Shown here: positions 50,277 to 58,853 of the stretch, piece by piece
How the letters are laid out: every line of letters begins with the position of its first letter
Position numbering within the stretch: the stretch's first letter is position 1
Assembly (NCBI GenBank): GCA_963718145.1
Contig: CAVQYJ010000012.1
Location: forward strand, 372,001 to 436,000
DNA: 64,000 bases
Direction of reading: 5' to 3'
Source of the DNA: UBA7672 sp963718145
GTDB lineage: Bacteria > Pseudomonadota > Alphaproteobacteria > Caulobacterales > Hyphomonadaceae
The notes under the pieces: model-generated
Databases searched by the model: none
What the model saw: only the letters and a program-made list of their open reading frames with translations
Told to the model about the DNA's origin: nothing
Program-made: the position numbers and the translations under genes

Positions 50277-52682
50277 CTAGTGAGGGAGCTGGGCTTCCGG
50301 GCCCTTCGTCGAGCCGCCCGAGCGCCCAAGCTCGGCGCGGTAGGCGGCTTCCTCGGCTTCGCTCCAGGTGATCGGGGTGAGCGGGCGCGTGAGAGCGCGC
50401 GCAAGGACCTGTTCGATGTTGGAGACCGGCACGATGGTCAGGCCGTTTCTCACATTGTCCGGCAGCTCGGCGAGGTCCTTCTCGTTCTCCTCCGGGATCA
50501 GCACCGTCTTGATGCCTCCCCGCAGGGCCGCGAGCAGTTTCTCCTTGAGCCCGCCGATCGGCAGCACCTTGCCGCGCAGCGTGATCTCGCCAGTCATGGC
50601 GATATCCTTGCGGACCGGATTGCCGGTGAGCAGCGACGCGATCGCCGTGGTCATCGCAATACCCGCCGACGGACCGTCCTTGGGCGTTGCGCCATCCGGC
50701 ACGTGCACGTGGATGTCGGTGTTATCGAATGTCGGCGGACGGATGCCCATCTGCACCGAACGAGAACGCACGAGCGACTGGGCGGCCGAGATCGACTCCT
50801 TCATCACGTCGCGCAGGCTGCCGGTGACCGTCATGCGGCCGCGGCCAGGCATCTGCACGGCTTCGATCGTGAGGAGATCGCCGCCGACTTCGGTCCAGGC
50901 AAGGCCTGTGACGACGCCGACCTGATCCTCCCGGTCCGCCACGCCGTAGCGGAATTTCCGCACGCCGGCGAACTTGCCGAGATTGTCTTCATCAACCGTG
51001 ACCGTCGTTGTCTTCTTCAGCTCGATATCGCGCACCGCCTTGCGGGCAAGGCGCGCCAGTTCGCGCTCCAGGGACCGCACGCCGCTTTCGCGAGTGTAGT
51101 ACCGGATGAGGTCGCGGATAGCGCTGTCCTCGACGTGGAGTTCGCCTTCGCGAAGCGAGTGGTTCTCGACGATCTTCGGCACCAGGTGGCGCTTGGCGAT
51201 CTCGACCTTCTCATCTTCGGTGTAGCCCTCGAGGCGGATGATCTCCATCCGGTCCAGCAGCGGCTGCGGCATGTTGAGGCTGTTGGCCGTGGTGATGAAC
51301 ATCACGTCCGACAGGTCGTAGTCCACTTCGAGATAGTGGTCGTTGAAGTTGACGTTCTGTTCGGGGTCGAGGACCTCCAGCAGGGCCGACGACGGATCGC
51401 CGCGATAGTCCTGACCGAGCTTGTCGATCTCATCGAGCAGGAAGAGCGGGTTGCCGGTCTTCGCCTTCTTCATCGACTGGATCACGCGGCCCGGCATGGA
51501 GCCGATATACGTCCGGCGGTGACCACGGATCTCCGCTTCGTCACGCACGCCGCCCAGCGACACGCGAACGAAGTCGCGTCCCGTCGCCTTGGCAATGGAC
51601 TTGCCGAGCGAGGTCTTGCCGACGCCCGGAGGGCCGACGAGGCAAAGGATCGGACCGCGCACCTTGTCGGCTCTTGCCTGAACAGCAAGGTGCTCGAGGA
51701 TGCGCTCCTTCACCTTCTCAAGCCCGTAATGGTCCGCATTGAGGATGTCTTCGGCGACCTGGAGATCGCGCACGACTTCCTTCTTCTTGCCCCAGGGGAG
51801 CGAGACCATCCAGTCAAGATAGTTGCGCACCACGGTGGATTCCGCCGACATCGGCGACATCTGCCGCAGCTTCTTCACTTCGCCTTCGGCCTTGGCGCGA
51901 GCCTCGTCCGACATCTGCGTGTTGGCGATCTTCTCTTCGAGCTCGCTGATCTCGTCGCGCTCGTTTTCCTGGTCGCCCAGTTCGCGTTGGATCGCCTTCA
52001 TCTGTTCGTTGAGGTAGTACTCGCGCTGCGTCTTCTCCATCTGCCGCTTCACGCGGTTGCGGATCTTCCGCTCCATCTGCAGCATGCCGATCTCGCCTTC
52101 CATCAGCGAGAACACCTTCTCAAGGCGCTCGGTGACGTCGATGAGCTCAAGCAGCGCTTCCTTGTCGTCCAGCTTGATCGACAGCTGCGCCGCCACCGCG
52201 TCGGCCAGGTGGCCCGGGTCGGTGATGGCCGAAACCGTGCCGACCTGTTCGGACGGGATCTTCCGGTTCAGTTTCACATAGCCGTCGAACTGCTCGATGA
52301 CGGCGCGCATCAGCGCCGAGGACTCTTCGCCCGTCGCCTTCTTCTCGGTGATCTGGGAATGCTCGGCGGCGTAGTAGTCGCCCTTGTCGATCAGTTTTTC
52401 GAGACGCGCGCGGTGCTTGCCTTCGACCAGCACCTTCACGGTGCCGTCCGGCAGCTTGAGAAGCTGCAGGATCGTCGCGACAACGCCGACGCTGTAGAGA
52501 TCTTCCTCGGCCGGGTCATCGACGCCGGCTTCCTTCTGGGCGACGAGCAGAATCTCGCCGCCGCCTTTCTCGACTTCCTCAAGTGCGCGGACGGATTTGT
52601 CTCGGCCCACGAAGAGTGGGGCGACCATTCGCGGAAACACCACGATATCGCGCAGCGGCAGGACGGGGAGGACGTTTGCCAT
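50277..52682 (-). CDS. lon: ATP-dependent protease Lon
   Basis: Starting at ATG 52682, after a GGAG site, the protein is 801 aa, the normal Lon length. The N-terminal LON substrate-binding domain ('VLPLRDIVVFPRMVAPLFVG' near 5–24), a long coiled-coil region, the AAA+ module with Walker A GPPGVGKT (Lys356) and the C-terminal serine protease with the Ser672–Lys715 dyad ('KDGPSAGIAM', 'GGLKEKLLAALR') are all intact. It is the general ATP-dependent protease for misfolded and regulatory proteins. It is in the tig–clpP–clpX–lon cluster with its own terminator; a palindrome at 52813–52826 sits upstream. Confidence 0.97.
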   Translation of the reverse strand: MANVLPVLPLRDIVVFPRMVAPLFVGRDKSVRALEEVEKGGGEILLVAQKEAGVDDPAEEDLYSVGVVATILQLLKLPDGTVKVLVEGKHRARLEKLIDKGDYYAAEHSQITEKKATGEESSALMRAVIEQFDGYVKLNRKIPSEQVGTVSAITDPGHLADAVAAQLSIKLDDKEALLELIDVTERLEKVFSLMEGEIGMLQMERKIRNRVKRQMEKTQREYYLNEQMKAIQRELGDQENERDEISELEEKIANTQMSDEARAKAEGEVKKLRQMSPMSAESTVVRNYLDWMVSLPWGKKKEVVRDLQVAEDILNADHYGLEKVKERILEHLAVQARADKVRGPILCLVGPPGVGKTSLGKSIAKATGRDFVRVSLGGVRDEAEIRGHRRTYIGSMPGRVIQSMKKAKTGNPLFLLDEIDKLGQDYRGDPSSALLEVLDPEQNVNFNDHYLEVDYDLSDVMFITTANSLNMPQPLLDRMEIIRLEGYTEDEKVEIAKRHLVPKIVENHSLREGELHVEDSAIRDLIRYYTRESGVRSLERELARLARKAVRDIELKKTTTVTVDEDNLGKFAGVRKFRYGVADREDQVGVVTGLAWTEVGGDLLTIEAVQMPGRGRMTVTGSLRDVMKESISAAQSLVRSRSVQMGIRPPTFDNTDIHVHVPDGATPKDGPSAGIAMTTAIASLLTGNPVRKDIAMTGEITLRGKVLPIGGLKEKLLAALRGGIKTVLIPEENEKDLAELPDNVRNGLTIVPVSNIEQVLARALTRPLTPITWSEAEEAAYRAELGRSGGSTKGPEAQLPH

Positions 52683-52812
52683 AGTTCTTTTTTCTCCTTT
52701 CACACCGCGCCCGCCTTCAATGAAGCTCGGGAGCGGGAGGAAGGCCGGCCCATGCCAATAGATCGGGCCAGACATTCACATGAGACAGAAAGTGGCCCGT
52801 CACTGGCCCGCC

Positions 52813-52826
52813 TTCAACCCGTTGAA
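52813..52826. promoter_or_regulatory. inverted repeat upstream of lon
   Basis: TTCAACCCGTTGAA is a perfect 6-bp inverted repeat around CC, about 130 nt upstream of the lon start. One arm reads TTGAA, like the -35 of heat-shock promoters in alphaproteobacteria, with a weakly matching CCACTT about 16 nt later on the minus strand. Promoter function is a guess. Confidence 0.35.
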
Positions 52827-52874
52827 TTGCCGCTCAACAGGAAGTGGGTCAGTTGCGCCGGAAATCCAGCAAAA

Positions 52875-54149
52875 TCAGGAGGCGTTACCCGAAACCTGAG
52901 CTTCGGATGAATGGACGTACAGCGGGCGCGCGCGCCCTTCGACCACTTCCGCGTTGATCGCCACCTCTTCGACGCCGCGCAGATTCGGCAGTTCGAACAT
53001 GGTGTCGAGGAGAATCCCTTCCATGATCGAGCGCAGGCCGCGCGCGCCGGTCTTGCGCTGGATCGCGCGCCGGGCGACTGCCGCAAGGGCGTCGTCGGTG
53101 AACGTCAGCGTCACGTTCTCCATCTCGAACAGGCGCTGATACTGCTTGAGCAGGGCGTTCTTCGGCTCGGTCAGGATCTCGATGAGGGCGGATTCGTCGA
53201 GGTCTTCCAGCGTGGCGATGACCGGCAGGCGGCCGATGAATTCCGGGATCAGGCCGAACTTCACCAGGTCTTCCGGTTCGCACTGTTCGAGAATCTTGCC
53301 CGTGCGGCGGTCTTCGGGCGCAACGACATTGGCGCCAAAGCCGATGGACGTGCCACGGCCGCGGTCCGAGATCAGCCGGTCGAGGCCCGAGAATGCGCCG
53401 CCGCAAATGAACAGCATGTTCGTCGTGTCGACTTGCAGGAACTCCTGCTGGGGATGCTTGCGGCCGCCCTGCGGGGGCACGGAGGCGATCGTGCCTTCCA
53501 TGATCTTCAGCAGGGCTTGCTGCACGCCCTCGCCCGACACGTCGCGGGTGATCGAGGGGTTGTCCGACTTGCGCGAAATCTTGTCGATCTCGTCGATATA
53601 GACGATGCCGCGCTGTGCGCGCTCAACGTTGTAGTCCGAAGCCTGCAGCAGCTTGAGGATGATGTTCTCGACGTCCTCGCCGACATAGCCGGCTTCGGTC
53701 AGCGTCGTGGCGTCGGCCATGGTGAACGGAACATCGATGATGCGCGCCAGTGTCTGCGCCAGCAGTGTCTTGCCGCAGCCGGTCGGGCCGATCAGCAGGA
53801 TGTTGGACTTCGACAGCTCGACGTCCGAATTCTTGGCCTGGTGGTTGAGGCGCTTGTAGTGGTTGTGGACCGCCACAGAGAGGACGCGCTTGGCCTTGGC
53901 CTGGCCGATCACATAATCGTCCAGCACGTCGCAGATTTCCCGCGGCGTCGGCACGCCGTCGCGCGACTTCACGAGAGCCGTCTTCGACTCCTCGCGGATG
54001 ATGTCCATGCAGAGTTCGACGCACTCATCGCAGATGAATACGGTCGGGCCCGCGATCAGCTTTTTCACCTCGTGCTGCGACTTCCCGCAGAACGAGCAGT
54101 AAAGCGTGTTCTTGCTGTCGCCGCCGGAAGTGGTCTTGCTCATAGACAC
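52875..54149 (-). CDS. clpX: ATP-dependent Clp protease ATPase ClpX
   Basis: The 424-aa ClpX has the N-terminal zinc-binding domain with C18, C21, C40 and C43 ('LYCSFCGKS', 'ICDECVELC'), an AAA+ Walker A 'GPTGCGKTLLAQ' (about 120–131), Walker B 'GIVYIDEIDKI', and the sensor/pore loops expected ('SGEGVQQALLKI', 'VIGQAKAKRVLSVAVHNHYK'). It unfolds tagged proteins for ClpP. It is between clpP and lon in the same strand order; a promoter-like sequence lies upstream. Confidence 0.97.
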   Translation of the reverse strand: MSMSKTTSGGDSKNTLYCSFCGKSQHEVKKLIAGPTVFICDECVELCMDIIREESKTALVKSRDGVPTPREICDVLDDYVIGQAKAKRVLSVAVHNHYKRLNHQAKNSDVELSKSNILLIGPTGCGKTLLAQTLARIIDVPFTMADATTLTEAGYVGEDVENIILKLLQASDYNVERAQRGIVYIDEIDKISRKSDNPSITRDVSGEGVQQALLKIMEGTIASVPPQGGRKHPQQEFLQVDTTNMLFICGGAFSGLDRLISDRGRGTSIGFGANVVAPEDRRTGKILEQCEPEDLVKFGLIPEFIGRLPVIATLEDLDESALIEILTEPKNALLKQYQRLFEMENVTLTFTDDALAAVARRAIQRKTGARGLRSIMEGILLDTMFELPNLRGVEEVAINAEVVEGRARPLYVHSSEAQVSGNAS

Positions 54150-54212
54150 CTCAAAACGCCCGAGCGCGTCACTCGAACGGGGTTGCCCCCGTAACGCACA
54201 AGCCTCGAACCT

Positions 54213-54242
54213 TATATTTCAATTGTTTCCGATAGGTTCAAG
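54213..54242 (-). promoter_or_regulatory. candidate promoter of clpX
   Basis: On the minus strand TTGAAC (54241–54236) and AATATA (54218–54213) are separated by 17 nt, about 64 nt before the clpX ATG. CTTGAA at the same -35 also suits a sigma-32-type promoter, but the -10 does not fit it well. Confidence 0.35.
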
Positions 54243-54348
54243 GCAACCCATCCGATCATAGCAAGCCGGGCGCCGCAAGGTAACGGACTGCTCTTGGACA
54301 GGGCTGGACCCGCCCAAAAGCCCAGCAAAACGCCGCGGAAAGAACGCC

Positions 54349-54969
54349 CTAGTCTGCAGGCGCCGCCCGTTTCTCGAACACTTTGTCGACGATGCCGAAA
54401 GCCTGGGCCTCGCTCGCGGTCATGAACGAATCACGATCCAGGGTCTTTTCGACGACCTCGTAGGGCTGCCCGGTGTGCTTAACGTAGATCTCGTTGAGCC
54501 GCTTCTTGATCTGCAGGATGTCCAGCGCGTGACGCTCGATGTCCGAGGCGACGCCCCGGAATCCGCCCGAAGGCTGGTGAACCATGATGCGGGAATTGGG
54601 GGTGGCGAAGCGCATCCCCTTCTCGCCGGCGCACAGCAGGAGCGCCCCCATCGAGGCCGCCATGCCGATGCAGGCGGTCGAAACCGGCGAGCGGATGTAC
54701 TGCATGGTGTCATAGATCGCGAGGCCCGAATGGACGTGGCCGCCCGGGCTGTTGATGTACATCGCGATCTCTTTCTTGGGGTTTTCCGACTCCAGGAAGA
54801 GCAATTGCGCCGTGATCAGACTGGCGATGCTGTCCTCGATCGGGCCTGTCACGAAGACGATCCGGTCCTTGAGAAGACGGGAAAAGATGTCGTAGGCGCG
54901 CTCGCCGCGGCTCGACTGTTCCACGACCATGGGAACGAGATTCATGGCTCGGGTCAGATGATCGTCCAT
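54349..54969 (-). CDS. clpP: ATP-dependent Clp protease proteolytic subunit
   Basis: The 206-aa ClpP has the full serine protease triad: S106 ('GMAASMGALL'), H131 ('IMVHQPSGG') and D180 ('TLDRDSFM'), and the N-terminal axial loop 'VPMVVEQSSRGERAYDIFSR' after residue 11. It degrades substrates fed by ClpX. It is next to clpX (199 nt between stop-to-start) and downstream of tig, the usual alphaproteobacterial order. Confidence 0.97.
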   Translation of the reverse strand: MDDHLTRAMNLVPMVVEQSSRGERAYDIFSRLLKDRIVFVTGPIEDSIASLITAQLLFLESENPKKEIAMYINSPGGHVHSGLAIYDTMQYIRSPVSTACIGMAASMGALLLCAGEKGMRFATPNSRIMVHQPSGGFRGVASDIERHALDILQIKKRLNEIYVKHTGQPYEVVEKTLDRDSFMTASEAQAFGIVDKVFEKRAAPAD

Positions 54970-55084
54970 GGCGGGTTCTTCTTCCTCTCGGGCCTGAATC
55001 GGCCCCTGAGACTCAAATCACGGGTGGGGCTAACAATATCCGAACGCCCTGCCCTAAGCGCAAGGGGCGCGCTGGGCACGCTTC

Positions 55085-55133
55085 GAATCTGGGACAGCCG
55101 GGCGCCTGCCCGGCTCTGTCTATCCCCAGATTC
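55085..55133. repeat. long hairpin element between tig and clpP
   Basis: A 49-nt imperfect palindrome: GAATCTGGG (55085–55093) pairs with 55125–55133, a short inner ACAG/CTGT pair continues it, and an 8-bp AGCCGGGC stem (55096–55103 with 55108–55115) closes it with a GCCT loop. It could be a REP-like element, an attenuator or a transcription terminator between tig and clpP; there is no clear T-run on the minus side. Confidence 0.55.
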
Positions 55134-55197
55134 CAGTCGTGTTCGGGTCAGAGGCAGCTTCGCGGCCTTAGCCAGGCAGGCGCCTGGCGGTCCCGGA

Positions 55198-56535
55198 CTA
55201 CTCTTCCTCGCCCACTTCCTTCATCAGCTCTTGGCGGCTGACCTTCTTCTCGGTCACGCTCGCTTTGGAGAGGATCAGATCGACCACCTTCTCCTCGTAG
55301 ATCGGCGCGCGAAGCTGGGCGAGGGCGTTGGGGTTCTGGCGGTAGAAGTCGATCACCGCCTTCTCCTGCCCGCGATAGCGCGAAGCTTCCTGGCGGAGCG
55401 CCTGGCCGAGTTCCTCATTGGTGATCTCGACATTGGCGCGGCGGCCGATCTCGGCGAGCACGAGTCCAAGGCGCACGCGCCGCGCGGCGATCTTGCCGTA
55501 CTCGTCCTTCAACTCGTCATCCGACTTGCCCTTGTCCTCGTCCGACAGACGGCCGGCCTGCTTCTCTTCCTCGAACTGCGACCAGATCTGGTCGAACTCC
55601 GCTTTCACCATCATCGGCGGCAGGTCGAAGGAGTGGCGCTCATCCAGCGCATCGAGCAGCACGCGCTTCACCTGCTGGCGCGAGGCGGCGTTGAGGTCGC
55701 CTGAAAGCTGTTCCTTCACCGCGTTCTTGAGCGCGTCGAGGTTCTCCAGACCCAGCGTCTTGGCCAGCTCCTCGTCGATCTCCGGCGTGCGGGGCGACTT
55801 GACCTCCTTGATCTTCACTTCGAACAGGGCCGGTTTTCCCTTCAGTGTCTCGACCGGATATTCGTCGGGGAACGACACGGTGACACTCTTCTCGTCGCCC
55901 GCCTTCGCGCCGATGAGCTGGTCCTCGAAGCCCGGGATGAACTGGTTGGAGCCAAGCACGAGCGTCGCGCCTTCGGCCGACCCGCCTTCGAACTTCTCGC
56001 CATCCATCGAACCGACGAAGTCGATCACGACCGCGTCGTCCTTCTCGGCGGCGCCATCCTTCACATCATAGGCCTTGTTGCTCTCGGCGATGCGCTTGAG
56101 CGAATCGTTGATCTCTTCCTCGCTCGGCTCGGCGATCATGCGCTCGACAGCCAGGCCGTTGACGTCGGCCGGCTCGAACTCGGGCATCACTTCGAGGTTC
56201 ATGTGATAGTCGAGGTCGGCCTCGCCATTGATGACCTTGTCGGCCGAGACATCGAGCTGGATCGAGGGGCGCGACGCCGGGCGGATCGACTTGTCCTCGA
56301 GCGCCTTGGTCGAGGACTCCTGCACCGTCGTCTCGACGATCTCCCCCATCAGCGACTTGCCGAACATCTTGCGGATATGCGCGGGCGGAACCTTGCCCGG
56401 CCGGAAACCCTTGAGCTGAACCTTGGGCTGGATTTCGGTGATCTTGGCCGAGAGCTTTTCAGCCAGCTCGCCCTTTGGGATGGAGACGCGGTATTCCCGC
56501 GAAAGACCTTCCGATTTCGTCTCGGTGACGTTCAT
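55198..56535 (-). CDS. tig: trigger factor
   Basis: Trigger factor, the ribosome-bound chaperone and prolyl isomerase. The 445-aa protein (start at ATG 56535; another Met one codon earlier) has the N-terminal ribosome-binding signature 'GFRPGKVPPAHIRKMFG' around 43–59, an FKBP-type PPIase domain ('KDDAVVIDFVGSMDGEKFEG', 'PGFEDQLIGAKAGDEKSV') around 150–240 and a helical C-terminal chaperone domain. The order tig–clpP–clpX–lon on the minus strand is complete. Confidence 0.96.
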   Translation of the reverse strand: MNVTETKSEGLSREYRVSIPKGELAEKLSAKITEIQPKVQLKGFRPGKVPPAHIRKMFGKSLMGEIVETTVQESSTKALEDKSIRPASRPSIQLDVSADKVINGEADLDYHMNLEVMPEFEPADVNGLAVERMIAEPSEEEINDSLKRIAESNKAYDVKDGAAEKDDAVVIDFVGSMDGEKFEGGSAEGATLVLGSNQFIPGFEDQLIGAKAGDEKSVTVSFPDEYPVETLKGKPALFEVKIKEVKSPRTPEIDEELAKTLGLENLDALKNAVKEQLSGDLNAASRQQVKRVLLDALDERHSFDLPPMMVKAEFDQIWSQFEEEKQAGRLSDEDKGKSDDELKDEYGKIAARRVRLGLVLAEIGRRANVEITNEELGQALRQEASRYRGQEKAVIDFYRQNPNALAQLRAPIYEEKVVDLILSKASVTEKKVSRQELMKEVGEEE

Positions 56536-56730
56536 CACTGCAACCCTGGATCACATGAATGGTAACGCCCCGCGGACGGCGCGGCGCCGGCGGGGGAAGC
56601 GGGGCTTCTTACACACCCCGGCTGGGGCTGTCTATTGGGCTTTCCGACAGGCTTCAGCGGCCCAAGAGGGCCCGGCCAAAACCGCCGGAAGACGCCGGTC
56701 CGGCAGCCGCAGCCCTTCGGGTGTAGCCTG

Positions 56731-56815
56731 TGGTGCGGGTGGAGGGACTCGAACCCCCACGGATTGCTCCGCTGGAACCTAAATCCAGTGCGTCTACCAA
56801 TTCCGCCACACCCGC
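56731..56815 (-). tRNA. tRNA-Leu (anticodon TAG)
   Basis: The minus-strand sequence folds into a class II tRNA: acceptor GCGGGTG pairs with CACCCGC, anticodon stem CTGGA/TCCAG holds a 7-nt loop TTTAGGT (anticodon TAG), a long variable arm, and GGTTCGAGTCC in the T-arm. The genome encodes the terminal CCA after A73. It is 85 nt, upstream of the tig gene on the same strand. Confidence 0.95.
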
Positions 56816-56914
56816 GCGCAGCGGGGGACAGATAGGGCGGTCCGGCGCGAAGCGCCAGTCACGCATCGCAATCCCGCAGTCAGGCTCAGCACGACGAGGC
56901 TGGCGGGCAGACGA

Positions 56915-58401
56915 TCACGGCAAGCTGCGTAGGTGTTCGGCGTAGAGCTCACGAATGACGTCGCGGAGGGCAGCATCGAGATCTTCCGCCGTGAGCCCTG
57001 CCCCCACGCGCAGACCGGCATCGCCGTGCATCCACGCCGCCGCGCAGGCTGCGTCGAACGGGTCCAGACCTTGGGCAAGGAGGCCGCCGATGATGCCTGC
57101 CAGCACGTCGCCCGAGCCGGCGGTGGCGAGGAAGCGTGTGGCGTGGGTGTTGACGGTGGCGCGGCCATCGGGAGCTGCAATGACGGTATCGGGGCCTTTC
57201 AAGAGGACGGTGGCGTTCACTTGCCGTGCGGCGGAGCGGACGGCGGCGATCTTGTTGGGCGATGCGGCCAGGAGTCCGGGAAACAGGCGTTCGAACTCGC
57301 CGGTATGGGGCGTGAGGATTGCCGGAGCCGAGAGGGTAGCGCGAAGGGCATCGGCCTGGCCGGCGAAGACGGTGAGCGCGTCAGCGTCGACGACGAGACT
57401 GCGCCCTGCCCGCGCCAGCGCATCGACGTTGGCGCGCGTGGTTGGCGAGACGCCGGCGCCGGGACCGATGACGGCGGCGGAGCATCTTTCCGTTTGCGCG
57501 ACAAGATCGTCAGCGCTGGCGAAGCTGGAAGTCATCACGGCGGTGACGGACGCGGCGGCGACCATCAGGGCGGCCGGCGGGCACAGCAGCGTGACGAGAC
57601 CAGCGCCGGTGCGCAGACCGGCTTGAGCCGCAAGACGCGCAGCGCCTGTGTTGGCGAGGCCGCCGGAGACGACGGCCAGGCGTCCGCGCTGGTGTTTGTG
57701 AGACGTCGCAGTGGGCCAGCGCAGGGCATGCGACCAGAGAGCGGGGCTGTTTTCGTGAAGGCGGGCGCCGCCGACCTCGTCGACAAAGCGGCCGAAGCCG
57801 ATTTCGGCTACGACGACCTCGCTGCACAACTCGGCGGCGGGCTGGAGGACATGAACGGGTTTCTTGGCGCAGAACGTCACAGTGACGTCCGCCGCGATCA
57901 CTTCGCCTACGAGAATGCCCGTATCGCCGTTGAGGCCCGAGGGGAGATCGATGGCGACGACGCGGGCGTTGCTCATGTTCACCTGTTCGGCGGCGAAAAG
58001 CGCCTCGCCTTCGAGCGGACGCGACAGCCCGGCGCCGAACAGGCCATCGAGCACGATGTCGTCGGCGTGGACGCGAAGGTCTTCGAGTGGCGCGTGCTCG
58101 CCGGTCCAGCGTTTGGCTGCTTCCGCGCCTTCGGCCGTGCGTTCGCCCTGGGCGCGAGTTCGTAGAGCGAGACGTGGCGGCCGAGATCGACCAGGCGCTG
58201 GGCCGCCACGAAAGCGTCGCCGCCATTGTTGCCGGGGCCGGCGAGGACGACGACGCGGCCTTCGGGGAATTCCGCATGCAGCACGTCGGCGCACGCCTGC
58301 CCGGCTTTCCGCATGAGCGCCTGGAGGGATATGCCAGCCTCGACGGCGCGCTGCTCGGCGGCGCGAACCTCGGCACAGGTGAGGATGGCGAGGGTCACCA
58401 T
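56915..58401 (-). pseudogene. nnrD: bifunctional NAD(P)HX epimerase/dehydratase, frame broken near 58152
   Basis: The N-terminal epimerase starts at ATG 58401: 'MVTLAILTCAEVRAAEQRAV', 'GRVVVLAGPGNNGGDAFVAA', 'RLVDLGRHVSLYELAP'. Beyond about 58158 that frame loses sense and the −1 frame continues with 'AQGERTAEGAEAAKRWTGEH', 'GLSRPLEGEALFAAE', then the ADP-dependent dehydratase 'AVVSGGLANTGAARLAAQAG', 'ILTPHTGEFERLF', 'RFLATAGSGDVLAGIIGGLL', ending at 56915. One restored base gives 495 aa, the normal length. The enzyme repairs hydrated NADH/NADPH. An indel in the GCGCCCAGGGCG segment (58146–58158), real or erroneous, splits it. Confidence 0.82.
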
Positions 58402-58553
58402 CAGGCTCGCTTGAGCGCCCGCACGGCCTTCACATCGATCGGCTTGTGGACGACGAGGCCGGGCGCGTGCTCGCCGCGCAGTTGGGCGCGAGCATACTCA
58501 AGCCCCGCAATGATCTTGCGGCCAGCCTTGGTCGTTTTCAGTTTCGCCGTCAT
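58401..58553 (-). CDS. short stub resembling an HTH-antitoxin N-terminus
   Basis: A 50-aa protein (MTAKLKTTKAGRKIIAGLEYAR… ending VKAVRALKRA) with a ribosome-like AAGGG before its ATG. The segment 'AGRKIIAGLEYARAQLRGE' and 'VVHKPIDVKAVRA' looks like the N-terminal half of XRE-type antitoxins/regulators (NadS/HigA-like), which normally continue with an HTH immediately after 'VDVKAIRAKTGLSQ'; here the chain stops. It may be a truncated antitoxin remnant or a short independent protein. Its stop overlaps the start of the NnrD gene (TGATG). No toxin gene lies next to it. Confidence 0.55.
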   Translation of the reverse strand: MTAKLKTTKAGRKIIAGLEYARAQLRGEHAPGLVVHKPIDVKAVRALKRA

Positions 58554-58816
58554 GGTCGAACCCTTCCATACTTCGCCCCGGCGTTCCAGCGAAGTGATGG
58601 ATCTGCGCCCGGCGCGGACGGCTACGGCGCGCATTGGAAATGCTTCGCCCACAGTACGCGGACGTCGCCAACAGCGGCGCGGCTGCAGCGGGCTATCCTC
58701 TTGGATTTCGATGATCGCCTGACCCGGCCGGCGCGCCGCAAACGGAGGAAACGGCCGGGGAAACCACCTCGCGAAAAAATCTGATTGGGGCTGCGCCCCA
58801 AGCCCGTCAAGGAAGA

Positions 58817-58840
58817 CAACAAGACCTCGCATTCGCGAGG
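58817..58840 (-). terminator. candidate terminator after the TIR–STAND–FGE gene
   Basis: Minus strand: a 6-bp stem CCTCGC/GCGAGG (58840–58835 with 58830–58825) is followed by TCTTGTTGTCTTCC. It lies 14 nt past the stop. The rest of the gap 58554–58853 shows no gene. Confidence 0.5.
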
Positions 58841-58853
58841 CGCAAAAGCGGTT

